From positions 4,457,001 through 4,521,000 of the forward strand of contig JALDNG010000006.1 of assembly GCA_024349245.1 (NCBI GenBank): a DNA stretch of 64,000 bases, written 5' to 3'. Both the position numbers and the translations under genes were made by a program. Origin of the DNA: Neodontobutis hainanensis. Taxonomy: Eukaryota; Chordata; Actinopteri; Gobiiformes; Odontobutidae. Under the pieces are notes generated by a model that ran no database searches, had not been told where the DNA came from, and saw only the letters and a program-made list of their open reading frames with translations. Below, one piece after another: positions 49,890 through 61,857 of this stretch; position 1 is the first letter of the stretch; each line of letters begins with the position of its first letter.

Positions 49890-50595
49890 CATAACCCTAA
49901 ATGTAGTCCTCTTGTAGTAATATATGTCTCTTTTTATTGTTTTCTCAAAACACAAAAAACATTTGCTAAATTATTGTTCTAGAATATAATCTATTCTGAA
50001 TTGTGTAGTCAGACTTTTGTGTCAGCTTAATACTGGAGGTAATATATCACCATAGGTTTGTCCTTGCATACCTGCAGGCTATTTTGACAGCTCAGTGTGT
50101 GTTGTATCCAGTGGTACGCTGAGATGTTTGCATACTAATTGTCTTACATATTTAGTAATACACAAGTGCACTGTCAGACAGTATTCATAAGTACATCTGC
50201 AACATTTTACGTTGCTAATTTTAATCTGCTGCCAGGTCGATAGCAAAAGAAGCACTAAAGACAGGGAAACATGGACATACATTCAAGCAGACAGAAGGTA
50301 ACACCATTAAGAGACTATATTGTCTATGTAAGGTTGTAATGTTAGACTTGAGACGCCAGCACTGAGACATAGAGGCTAATCTTAGAGTGCTGACATAACA
50401 CAGGAAAGGAGAGTTTTCCCAGACACCTACTCGCACTACATACAAGCAGATAGTTATTTGGCATGGCTGCTCGTTAGATCCCCTGCCGGCCATGACAATC
50501 AGGCAGGTACATAAACAGCCAACACACAACTCCTGTTGCCAGATTGTTCTACTCATTCCAGACTACACACACCCAGCATTGGCCAGTCCTTCTTA
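49890..50595. other. Spacer between the LINGO 3' end and the first LINE
   Basis: Nothing is recognised on either strand. Confidence 0.5.
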
Positions 50596-50599
50596 GTAG

Positions 50600-52560
50600 C
50601 TGCTTACTTCTCATAGCTTAGATTTACTTTCACGTCTTTGTGAAACTTGGCTTAGGCCTAATATTTTTCTGCCACTAAACAAGGCCTCTCCCCCTGATTA
50701 TGCGTATGCACAGGTTGCTTACACGTCAAAACAGGGTGGTGGTGTTGCAGCCATTCATAAAGCTGCATTTTGCTTTACAGGTACATCATCACAACCAAAA
50801 TTTAACTCATTCGAAGTGTTACTCATCAACCAAATTTCTTCTTAAATAAAAGGAGTTAAGCCATTTTATTTAACAGTAATCTATCACCCTCCGGGTCCCT
50901 ACTCTTCTTTCCTCTCTGACATAATAACCCACTCCGATAACATCATTCTAGATGGTGACTTTAATATTCATTTAAATAAGGAGTGTGATCCTCTGGCCAG
51001 AGCATTTCAGTCACTGCTTACAACACTGTCTTTTAACCAGTTTGTTCATGAGCCCAGACACATCAGTGAAAACTATCTTGATCTTGTTTTGGCTCGTGGA
51101 ATAGATCTTTCCCATTTCTTGGTCTCCTCTCTTTAATCTGCTGTTTCAGATCATTCACTGGTGGAATTTGAGATAAGTCAAAATTTCCCTAAAATTCTGA
51201 CAAATGCGTAGTGTTGTCCCAAAATTTTAGCGCAGCTGCAATGAAAAAGGTTTGCGACACGGCTGACCGATGTCCATCCTAATTTAACTACACCTGGAAA
51301 CTCAGTAGAGGCTAAACCATCCTCTTGTCCATCACCAACTCAGTGGCACCCCTCAAGACAAAGCCCAGACCAACCAGACGACCTATGCCATGGTATAACA
51401 AGGAAACCCTTTGAAACAGGCCTGCATTTCTAATCTAATCTAACTCTAATCAGAGAAAACAGGCACAACCCAAGGTATTTTTTCTTTTGTTTTTGTCTTC
51501 CTCAGCTCTGTGTCACCTTGGTGTCATTTTAGACCCCACACTATCTCTGCAGCTGCACATTAGTGAAGTCACTAAACTGGATTTTTTTTTCTCTTGAAGA
51601 ATTTAAAAAAAATTTGCTCCTGCCTCTCTTTAGCTGATGCTGAGATTCCACTTCATGTCTATGTCACATCCAGGCTGGACAATTGCAATGCGTTATTCTC
51701 TGGAATGCCTAAGAAAAGTACTCACAGACTACAAAATACAGCCGCCAGACTTTTAACTAAGACCAGCTTTTCTTTTAGAGCGCCCCTTTTATAAAATGGT
51801 CTCCCGGTGGAAGTGCAGCGAGCTAACTCTGTTGAGGCTTTCAAAAGCAAACTCAAAACATACTTATTCCACCAAACGTATGAAGACTGGTCCATATGGA
51901 GACTCACACTGGTCGTAGCTGTAGGTACAAACTGACACTAGTTGTAGCTGCAGGTAAATGCACACACTGGTCGTAGCTGCAGGTACACATTCACACTGGT
52001 TGTAGCTGTAGGTACATGCTCACACTGGTCGTAGCTGCGGGTACACATTCACACTGGTTGTAGCTGTCGGTACATGCTCACACTGGTCGTAGCTGCAGGT
52101 ACATGCACACACTGGTCGTAGCTGCAGGTACACATTCGCACTGGTTGTAGCTGTAGGTACACGCTCACACTGGCCGTAGCTGTAGGTAGCTGCTCCAGTA
52201 TAAGCCCCCCAGCCCATCTGTCATCTACCTAAATGTTGGCTGTGGTCCCATCCACCCTTACACACACACACAGAATGGACCCATGACACTGCCAATATAG
52301 ATGTTTTTTTTTTGTAAATATGTTTTGGTTATTTCTATGTATTTTTCAACTGTCCTGGACACATTCCTGCATGGCCTGTCTGCCCTGGGATTGGATTCCT
52401 CTTTCTGTTTTTGGGGGGAAGTTTTTCCTTACCCTGATGGAGGGTCTAATGACAGGGGACGTTGTCCAGTGCAGTCTGTTAAGTCTGTTAAGCCCTTTGA
52501 GGCAACTATTGCTGTGATATTGGGTTATACAAAAATAAATGTCTTGTCTTGTATTGTCAT
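50600..52560 (+). mobile_element. L2-type LINE with internal deletion
   Basis: Broken frames spell the endonuclease part (GGGVAAIHKAAF; VIYHPPGPYSSFLSD; NIILDGDFNIHLN; NYLDLVLARGIDLSHFL; VSDHSLVEFE) at about 50730-51180. Then comes PLKTKPRPTRRPMPWYNKE near 51350, the linker before the reverse transcriptase. Next, from about 51510, is the far C-terminal part: LGVILDPTLSLQLHI, YVTSRLDNCNALFSGMP, LQNTAARLLTKT, LPVEVQRANSVEAFKSKL. The catalytic palm with its YxDD motif is missing, so the core of the enzyme has been deleted. The 3' end has the L2-like tail GGAAGTTTTTCCTTACCCTG and a terminal ATACAAAAATAAATG. The element is dead. Its 3' part contains the minisatellite listed next. Confidence 0.85.
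51909..52198 (+). repeat. 29-bp minisatellite, ten copies, dimeric pattern
   Basis: Ten contiguous 29-bp units start at 51909, 51938, 51967 and so on to 52170, each beginning CTGGTCGTAGCTG or CTGGTTGTAGCTG. From copy 3 to copy 6 the units alternate between a TCG...ACACATTCACA type and a TTG...ACATGCTCACA type, so the array partly grew as a 58-bp dimer. The first and last copies are the most diverged. It lies inside the 3' region of the LINE. Confidence 0.95.
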
Positions 52561-54387
52561 ATTGCTTTGTTATTAACTTAGCATTAACTTTCCAGAAATG
52601 CTTTGTTATGTGCTTTTTTAACAGTTCAGCTAACCACAGTTAAAACAATGTCAGCTAATTATCTGTGGAGTTAAAAAAGATGTAGATTGAAGGAAATCTT
52701 TATAGTTTAGTCCTACTTACCTACCAAGTTCAGTCAGTTTTTCACTGGACTGTAGTTGAGTTGCTAGATATGTTGCTAACCCCGCATGACTGCAAGTGTG
52801 TACAACAAATGTCTGTGATCCATAAAGGGAATTGAAATAATGCAACTGTGTACAACTTTCTGGAGTTCATACTGATCAGAAAAAAAATCAAAACTGGAAC
52901 ACACAAAGGGAGGGAATAAAAACTGGAACACTTTGAGCCAAAGTGAGCATGTACCCTCGTCAGAAATAGTGTGTATGCCACAGAAATCCGCTACTTTCTG
53001 AACGACACTGAAAAACACATCTTAATAGCTTTATCTATCACTGTTTCACCCACTGCTATTCGATTTAAAAAATAAAAAAAATTTTAATCTATTTTAGCAT
53101 CCTGCGCTGAACAAGAGGTTCTTTACGGACTACATTGATGCTATCATGACAACAGCTGAAAGCCTGTTACATGTAAAAGCTCACCGGGAAAACTCACTTT
53201 CCTGCTGTTGTGCTGTTATGAAGATGAGATCAAAGTCCCCACGGTTGACTTTCATTATTATCGTAGCGCGGCAGCCTCCCTTTTATCAAGCCAGTGTCGT
53301 AAACAATGGAGAGGAAATGTAATGAATCTATTAGTGTCTCATTTCTCTCATATCTCAAACATATGAGGATAACAGTTTTTTCATGGTTCACTTGAGCAGT
53401 TAACAGTGTAATTTATGTCTGAATATAAAAGATCCCATTGCTCAGTAAAGCCACAATAAACCCATGTTATTAGCATCATTTAACTTATTGGATTACGCTG
53501 TTTATTGAACTCAGTATCAGACAATTTGACGCATGTAGACTTGTATAAAAAGATTAGCTGTGTTTAAATTCAATGAACCTAAATGGATAAATATAGTTTA
53601 ACACATCATAAGGTTTCTTCATAAAGATCCGTCAAGCTTTGTTAAAAGAGCAAGAATAAAAAAAGCAGACTGGAAATGAGATTGAGAGCTGCAATGCGGT
53701 GTTAAAGCGTGGATGCTATATGTAGGATACACAATTTATTAATACTGGTAAACATAAAGTGTCTTTATTAGTTTTGGAATTATGATCTATTCAGTGTTGC
53801 TGTGTGGTATATTTTTGCTCTCTGTAGGCTTCTGTGTTTCCTCCTTATTGGTTTGGGAGCAAGGGTGTAAATTGGATTTGAAAGAGGGCAGGACATGCAG
53901 GGGACATGAATTTGGCAGGGAACATGCCCTTGTACAATCTGTGAGTACAAGCTAGTGACATCTAAAATTATATGGCAATACCATCTGAACACTTTTAGGT
54001 TCACAAGCAAATAAAAATATGTTTTAGAAATGTGAAAGGGTAAAAGAAACAGGAAGTGATTAGGAGGGCCAAGTATATAAAGGGAAGTGGAAAGCAAATC
54101 TGGTCTTTTCACTCCATTCAAACAGAGCAGCTGAAGCCACGAGGGTGTGAAACCAGGGCTTTCATGGGTTACAGACTAAAATTAAACAGAAGATTCAAGT
54201 CACCTGGAGGCTTTCGACCTTGAGTGGGGAATGGTTCTTGGTCTTTTGTGCTTGAGAAAAGTTTTAATTAGACACGGAAAAAGGATTTTCTATTGTTTTT
54301 GGCCTTAGTGTTTTTTAACGGAGTAGAAATAAAGTGAGTTGTCTTTTGCATGTGTTCGGTTATTTGTTTATTTGAGTCTCACCCAAC
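52561..54387. other. Gene-free stretch
   Basis: No gene or transposon is recognised. The minus-strand frame at 53780-54121 (113 codons) has no family likeness and no splice context. Confidence 0.45.
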
Positions 54388-54442
54388 TGATTAAACATCA
54401 ACTTTCTTTTGATTTGATTTTTATATATATATATATACTATA

Positions 54443-54526
<84 letters not shown>

Positions 54527-54580
54527 GCTTATACAGTATATATAAAACCACTAAACAAATCAAAATTTGATGTTTAATCA
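54388..54580. repeat. Long (TA)n array flanked by imperfect inverted repeats
   Basis: (TA)n fills most of 54421-54525, with one break near 54440. The left flank TGATTAAACATCAA at 54388-54401 is the exact reverse complement of TTGATGTTTAATCA at 54567-54580. Pairing continues imperfectly inward (TTTGATTTG against CAAATCAAA). The design is the same as the palindrome at 45920. Confidence 0.8.
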
Positions 54581-54582
54581 AC

Positions 54583-55285
54583 ATGGGCACATCACAGAAG
54601 GGCATTGGTAGAAATACCAGAGGGGCAAAACATCAGCTGCTGGTACATACAATAGTCGCTTGGGACTGCAAAACCAGACAGACCAATCTGTGCACTGCCT
54701 GGATTGATTACAAAAAAGCCTACGACACAATGTCACACACATGGAATGTGGAATGCTTGGGGGTGTTCAACATCAACATGAAACTAAATGAGGAGTTGGA
54801 TAACACCCTTGAAGCCAATTGTAAAAGTGTCCATCAAATGTGATGGACAGTCATCAGATACCCTGCTGCAATAATAAGCTGGCCAAAGGAAGCGATACAG
54901 ACCACAGATGTGAAGACAAGGAAGCTCCTCACCATGCATGGAGGGTTCCACCCCAAAATCCAGCACCCTAAGACTGTACACTAAGTGCAATGAGGGACTA
55001 GCAAGTGTCCAAACCACTATCCAGGATGAAACCTCCAAGATCCTTGAATACATTAGGAAAATGGCCCAATGGAAGAAGTACTTAGTGAATGTCACAGCCA
55101 AACTGAGAAAGAGGAAGAGATCCCATCATGGGAGGAAAGGCCTTGACATGTGATGTACCACCGCCAGATAACGGAAGTGGCTGATATCAAGAAATTCTAC
55201 CAATGACTAGAAAGAGCTGGACTAAAAGACAGCACCGAGGCACTATTCATGGCTGCACAAGAGTGGGCCTTGAGCCCCAGAGTAA
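54583..55285 (+). mobile_element. Non-LTR retrotransposon fragment, second type
   Basis: Broken frames read NTRGAKHQLLVHTIV, TNLCTAWIDYKKAYDTMSH and WNVECLGVFNIN, the start of a reverse-transcriptase domain. Later parts read STLRLYTKCNEGLASVQTTI and AGLKDSTEALFMAAQEWALS. The two parts are joined after a deletion of most of the reverse transcriptase. The wording is unlike the L2 elements nearby and resembles the R4/Dong/Rex6-like elements with a restriction-type endonuclease; that clade assignment is tentative. Confidence 0.7.
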
Positions 55286-55290
55286 TGAGT

Positions 55291-56065
55291 AAGTAAGTAA
55301 AATCTATTTAGCACCTTTCAAAGACAATGGTCACAAGGTGAGTCACACTTAAAATAAATAATACAATAAAAAATAAAATACAGATACATTATAAAATACA
55401 TATTATAACAAGCTAAATTCAATCATAACAGCCCTGGGGCTATTTTTTGCTCATGATGTCATGAGTTGCTTTTTAAGAGCATCTACCGAGTCCAGCGAGC
55501 ATAGGAGTTTCCAGAGTTCCAAATCTGTCTCCATGGGTTTTGAAGCAAGTGCGAGGGACCATCAACAGATTCTTTCCCACAGAACTCAGACTGCGAGCAG
55601 AGCTGTAGGGTTTGATCAAGTCAGAGATATTGGAAGGAGCCTGCTCATATATTGCTCCAAATGTCAGTACAAGAATTTTAAAATCAATTCTATATTTGAC
55701 GGGAAGCCAATGCAGATATTTCAGGATAGGGGTGATATGTTCTCTTTTGTTTGTAGGATCCTCACAGCAGAATTCTGGACCAGCTGCAGGTGAGTCAGCT
55801 AATTCGTATTTAGGCATGTGAAAAGGCTGTTACAGTTATAAAGCATATTATCATCTCTAGCTCATTCGACACCATTAAAGTGAGTTTAGGGATGTTGCGC
55901 AGTTGAAATAAACAGTTCTTTAATAGATGTTTTACATGGTGTTCCCAAGCTGAAGACAATAGACGTCCAGATCTACCAAACCGGACAGGTGTGGGCTGTG
56001 CAAAGAGGGCAAGTAGGTAATCATGGAGTGACAGCCCCCTCCATCTATTTTCCAAAAGAGACACA
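55291..56065 (-). mobile_element. L2-type LINE 3' fragment, reverse orientation
   Basis: On the minus strand from about 56000 to 55473, two frames spell AWEHHVKHLLKNCLFQLRNI, then ITPILKYLHWLPVKYRIDFK, ILVLTFGAIYEQAPSNISDL and SARSLSSVGKNLLMVPRT. These are the last part of an L2-clade reverse-transcriptase protein. The part at 55291-55345 (ATTTAGCACCTTTCAAAG on the plus strand) fits the reversed 3' end. A frame shift near 55810 separates the two pieces. The element is 5' truncated and inactive. Confidence 0.8.
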
Positions 56066-56189
56066 TGATGTTTATAACCTTCCTATAACCGGAAGTTTTG
56101 TGTGGAATTTCATGGTTTTCTGAATAAATTTGTCTAAAAAGTCAAGGGTATTGACAAACATAATGTGTCTAAAAATAATTACAGATTTT

Positions 56190-56445
56190 TCATGTCTTTA
56201 TTGAACATACTCATTCAACATTCAAAATGGCAGTGGAAAAAGTAGGTGACCCCTTAGAATTAATAAATGGTTGACCTCCCCTCGGCAGCAGTAACCTCAA
56301 CCAGGCGCCTTCTGTAGCTGTGGACCAGGCCTGCACATTGTTGAAGAGGAATTTTAGCCCATTCCCACTGGCAGAGTGGCTTTAGCTCTGTCTTATTCTT
56401 TGGACGTTTCATGTGTATGGCCGTCTTCAAGTCAATCCATAGCAT
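56190..56445 (-). mobile_element. Tc1-like transposase tail with 3' flank
   Basis: The minus strand reads DLKTAIHMKRPKNKTELKPL, EWAKIPLQQCAGLVHSYRRR and LVEVTAAEGRSTIY then stop at 56260. This is the C-terminal end of a Tc1/mariner family transposase. The catalytic DDE core is absent. The flank 56190-56260 on the plus strand (TTTCATGTCTTTATTGAACA) fits the terminal part of the same element. Confidence 0.8.
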
Positions 56446-56459
56446 TTTAGCACAAGTTC

Positions 56460-57750
56460 TATAGTTCTATAGTACATTTTACACAATACACCATCAGTGT
56501 AAACATTAAAAAACAAACCAAACAAGTTTTCTACAAGATCCTCAAACTGTTTACACACAGTCCAACAAATTACTATATACTTTAGTTGTCTTAAAAAACA
56601 TGACTAAAGAAGAAGAAGACAAAAACAAGACTGAACATTTTTGTTCCCCCAAATGTTCTCTGTCTTGCCTTTGTACCAGTCTGGTTGTTTTGATGCATGC
56701 TCTGTAGTAAGCCAAATCAATAAAAGATATTGGAGCTTGGTGCGGGTGGCTCCTCTCACTGCCCTGGGGCCACACTGATGATGTACCAACCCTAATGAAA
56801 GGTCAGTCGCTAATCGAGCCAGCCCACAGAGATGGTAGGTTCAAGACCCCACAAGGCCTTCAGAGAGGAGACGTAATAGCCTAATGTATAGCAAGTTTTA
56901 ATGGCTCCATTGTACTCGAGAGATGCTGTTGTTCCGTTGCGATGGAAGTAAATTAATTCTCCTCAGACCATCCATCAACAGAAGTACGGCCTTATTTTAG
57001 TTTACTGTGCTTTAGTCCTCCAATTACAATGCTCATCATTCTCAAATAAACCCTATGAGATTAACACATTCTATAATTTGCATCAACCGTAGAAATAAAA
57101 CACTTGCAGCAGTTTGAGTTGCTCTTGTGGTGTTAATACGTAAGCACTTAAAGGTGAGGAACAAGGTTTATAATCGTTTGAGCCTCTCTCAAAACTGCAG
57201 TCTTTTACAGCACTTCCACACTTTTCCCCTCAGAAACCAGGAATCACACATCTCATAATTGTTTCAGGTAAAGGTGACCAATGAAAGCCTTGAATTACAG
57301 GATGTGTAGATTTTAACAACTAGTTGGAACGCCACAACTAGACAAGCAGTAGTAAACAGTTTTCTCTAGAGATATCCCTGGTATTAAATTTAATTGTGAG
57401 TTTGAATTAAAAAAAAAACACCAGGTGTCTTATATGAGCACTAGAACATGCTTAATTAGTATTAACAAGCCTTTAGTTATGGGCTTTCAATGTCAGCAAT
57501 GGGAAAGGATGGAACAAGGGAATGATTAGAGCCAGCACAGCGTAATTTAGATTTTATGTGGGGACCTGATGGTTGTTTTAAGCAGGGTGTAAAATGTGTC
57601 ATTTCAAACGCAGATCATAACCTGACCATATGTGTACACTATGGCACCTAGTACTTCCAAAAGAGCTGGTTGTCAGGGGTTTGGAAAATGCCCTGTTCTT
57701 CTGCTCTTTTGTCTGACGTGTTTCTAAAATTATTAATTTAGTTTTCTTCT
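56460..57750. other. Gene-free stretch
   Basis: Nothing is recognised beyond short A-runs. Confidence 0.45.
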
Positions 57751-57754
57751 GCTT

Positions 57755-57890
57755 AGTCCCAGGGATTGCAGCTGACTGGAGCCTGTCCCAGCAACTTAAG
57801 GCCTGGACAATGGCCATTTAGTCGCAGGGCTGACACTTAAGAGACAGACACAGACCATTCACTCTCACATTCATTCATTCTAAAAATCAC
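57755..57890 (+). repeat. Interspersed repeat fragment
   Basis: Reads GGGATTGCAGCTGACTGGAG, AGTCGCAGGGCTGACACTTA, AGAGACAGACACAGACCATT and CACTCTCACATTCATTCATT. This is the typical order of the same broad fish repeat group as at 1584, its other end. Confidence 0.6.
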
Positions 57891-60800
57891 TCAATGAAAA
57901 ATGTGAATACTTTGATTAGCGGAGATTATGAATGTAGAATAAAGCTTTTTCTGTTTGATAGCAGCAATATGAGCACCATGGTCAATCCAGTCCAAAAACA
58001 TATAAGGGCATAGGTCTATTTAATATTAATGCCATGTAGGAAAAATGACAGCGGTAAAATAATGCTTATTATTGAACCATAGTCTTGGTCAAAGTTGAAC
58101 TCCAGTTGCCACGTCTCTGTGGAACTGCACCATTAAAACACAGCTGGTGGCGAGTGTCAGCAAGGGGTGCGGTGTGAAAGATGAGAGCAATAACAGAAAA
58201 GAAGCATCAGCAGCCTACCTGCAAGGGTGAAACATCACCCAGAACCTCTGTATATACACTATATGACGTCACTTTACGGACTTGTCTCATTCGTATTATC
58301 CTGGGAGTGGAGCTCATAAGACCGCCTTGCAGCAGAGCGTTACACGTGTATAACAGTTACAGCTCAATGCCCGAGGGCATGCTGTGTGATTTGTGCTGAG
58401 CCCGTGGAGAATTACAGTCCCATTAGAGATGTCCTCTGGGTACCCCATGTGCACACTGGCCCAGCAGCAGTGTCCTGAAACCCCACACCTCTTTTGAATG
58501 AAAAGGAACATGAAGGAGAGGAGCATGTTATTAAGTTGTCAGTGTCTTATCAGTGTGTGCCAATTCACAAGCTAAGATCAATGATTATAAATGATTCATT
58601 TGGGAGTTATGAATGCCTGCCCCTTTCTTCCTGCAGACACTATATCACAGAGGAGGAAAAGCAAAGCTAGGTGCTGATTAATTCCAACATTAATTCTCCT
58701 TACAACAAGCCTCCTAGTCAGCTTTAAATAGGCCCATTGTTTAACTGAAGCTCGCTCCCATACCACACAGTTGTCTTTGCATGACAGCGTCTTTGTCAGT
58801 GACACGACAATTAATCTGGTGCACACGGGAGGGCTGTCCAATGGCGGACAAATTTACTCCAGTCACATGTAGCAGGCGTCTGTGTAAACACACCAATGCA
58901 GACGGCATGGCCATTACGCAGGTGATGATTGCAAATGTCACTGCTGTAATCATTAGCATTTGCCTCATTAAATGTATCATATAACAAATGAGATGTGTAT
59001 TAATTATCAATGTTTAGAGAACACATATTGTCAATTAAAAAGGTGGCCATTAGAGATAGGCCAAATATAGGCTACATATTAAAAAAATCTGAAAATCTTT
59101 AAATGTTTAGCAGGTTTGACATTTTCTTATTTTCTATTTGCTCACCAATGGATAGCACCTGCGTCGGAGCTTGTCAGCTAGCAGTCAAAGTGATGAGGCA
59201 GGAGTCAGACTTTACCACATGAAGAGGTCATGGCCATGCTTAGAGGGTCAGGAGAGCTAATTAGACAGAATGAATAATAGGGTCTATGGGGTTGTGGCAG
59301 GGGGGGGCAGCAATTACCAACAGAATGAAAGGCATAAGTCGAAGAGATAAACCCCTGAGATACCCGCTGATGAAAGTTTCAATATTTTAACTTTAGACCC
59401 TGCAATGAAATGTATGCAGCCATGTCAGGTGGGTAAAGCTTTGAGGCTGCTGGATGAGCTCCATGCAGACAGCTTTGGGCACACGGCAGAATAATTGTAA
59501 GCGCATCAAAGCTGGCTGCAGAGATAAATTTTACGCCCTCTATGAGAGATTTTATGGACAATTTGACAGTTACAATGACTGTGTAAAAATTGCTCTCCTG
59601 TCAAATTAAACTGACAAAACGGCCGAGTACTGAGGCAGCGAGGATCACCTGCTCCTAAATATACACATCCCTTGCAAGATTGGTCCTCCGCTGCAGATGA
59701 TAGACTGTCACTTCAAGCAAGACTGGAGTAAGAAGCAGCCCGAGTAATCATTATAGCTTGTTCAGCTCTTTCTCCTAAAAAAGAGAGCAATAAGCCATAG
59801 AAGTACAGGCTCGGCATGTTTCATGTTGTCTGTTGTTTGATCCAAGATAAAAGACAAATGGGGAATCCAGACGCCTGTCTTCACTTGGCTTCCTTTGAAA
59901 GACTGTCATCGTTAGGAAAATACTGGGAGTCCCTTAATATCTTTTAAAGAATGTCGAAAAGCATTTAAATCTGTAAAAGTAGCACTGCGGGTGTCGTGGC
60001 TCAACAGGAATACGAGCTACAAAGCAGAACTACACTGCTTAGGAAACATCTCATTATATAAATCATCTTTTGACATTGGTTTTTTGTGCAAATTACACAT
60101 TCAGCACACAAGCCTACCCCACCCAAAAGTTATGATTTTAATAAAAAGGAAGATCCTTTCGGGTTTTTTTTGTGCTTCTTGACTGCTCAGGTGTGTGGAG
60201 TCTGTGTAAAACTGAATGCCACTGGCACTCAGCCATAGGGAACTGGAAAAGAAGTTCAAAGGGATTGTAGAAGCTTTGGTGTTGACCAAAGAAAACCTGC
60301 AAAGGGACAAAGCAACAATCTAAAAAAAAATACAAGAGGCTCTTCGTATACCACAACAAGAAGAGGGAAAGTTACGCTTAAAAAGAAGAAACTGAGCAAT
60401 TACTGGATAACATTAAAAAGGGAAGCCTTGTCTTAAAGCTTAATGTGGCTTGTGTAAAAGGTGTAAGTGACACTCGAAAGGGAAAACAGTATGTCGCTGC
60501 TGTTGCAGAGATGCTGTAAAGGCGCCAGAGTTAATGTCGGCGCATGATTTGCATTTACATTCTTTTATCTATTTGCTTCTCTTCCAGCTAAAAGTACTGT
60601 ACGTGTAGGGATTAAAATGCAGCTTAAGAATCAGCTGAAAACATTGCAAGCCTCTCATTTTGATCACGCTCCATCACTCCCAGACAGTTACAGTAAAGGA
60701 AATATTCACTGCAAGTTGTCCTTTTTGCATACAGATTAGAACGGGCAGGAAACACCCAGGTCGACAAATAATAGAATCACAGCAAAAATGGTACAGCAGA

Positions 60801-61599
60801 GGCAGTCGCACAGACAAATAAAGCCGGATGAACAGCGTGAAATCCCAACACAAATAAAAACCATTAGGAGAGTACTGGACAAAAATTGCTGCTGCCCGAG
60901 CCCGAGATGTACATTCCTCATAAGTTATTACAACAAAGAGCCGCACAGAAATCCAGACAGACAGGTACGTTTGACTTACAGGGAGGAACATCAAACCCCC
61001 TCGCTGTCAGAGTATGTGAGGTTATTTAAAGAGGTAATGCATTAGAAATCAAAAAAGGGTCCAATGTTGTCATAGCCGTCGCGCCGGTGAAGGCTTGTTC
61101 AAGGTGAAAATATGTCACTGGGTTTTAACTATTCACTTTGCCTTTGAAAAATAAAGACTTTGAATGCTCGGGGAAGGCAAGTGGGTCTCTTAAACATTCT
61201 GGTAGTCGTCTTTTAGAGAAGCACGTATTGATTTCTCTCTGCTTATGGGCCTTCATGGCGTTGTGGAGCTCCAAACCCTTTCAAAAACTTTGGGTAATTT
61301 GTATTGATCTTACAGAGGAGTGCTATGTATTCATGCAATGCACCATTTTAACATAGAACATTAAGAAATTCTCACATTTTTATCTTTTCATTACACAAAG
61401 GGCCTTGTTAAAAATTGCTTGACAATAATAAAGGGAACAGCAACACCTATTTTAGTCACACTTGTGTGATGTTATATATGAATCTAGAGATAAAGGGTTA
61501 ATGTCTCCTTCATTTAACCCTACAGCCGAGACAATAGTATGCAGCATAAAGGCCCAGAGTTGGACTTGGTTGCACAGAGCAACAGAGTTCAATACAAGC

Positions 61600-61800
61600 T
61601 GGTTTTAGCTGACCAAACTCAAGAACGTGGACTTGGCACACAGGTAAAAGTTTAAGGTGTTTATTACCAAAATACAGAAAAAGTATCCAAAATCAGCAGA
61701 CAAAAAGGCACGGCCAAAAAGGCAGAAACTGGTCAAAATCCACAAAGCCTGGTACGCAGAAGAACAAACAACAAACAGAAAGTAGATAGACCTGAAATGA
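61600..61800. repeat. Possible interspersed repeat
   Basis: AGGTGTTTATTACCAAAATA, then CCAAAAAGGCAGAAACTGGT, then CAAAATCCACAAAGCCTGG resemble the ends of repeats that occur many times in fish genomes. No coding part or inverted repeat is seen. Confidence 0.3.
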
Positions 61801-61833
61801 GACAATAAGTGTCAAAATAAAACAGGAAATAGT

Positions 61834-61857
61834 TATAATAATAATAATAATAATATA
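61834..61857 (+). repeat. (TAA)n microsatellite
   Basis: About seven uninterrupted TAA units. Confidence 0.85.

Noticed and set aside
51909..52198. CRISPR-like regular repeats
   Set aside because: The 29-bp units are contiguous with no spacers and lie in a vertebrate LINE, so this is a minisatellite.
55461..55793. 110-codon plus-strand frame
   Set aside because: It is the shadow of the reverse-oriented L2 protein on the opposite strand.
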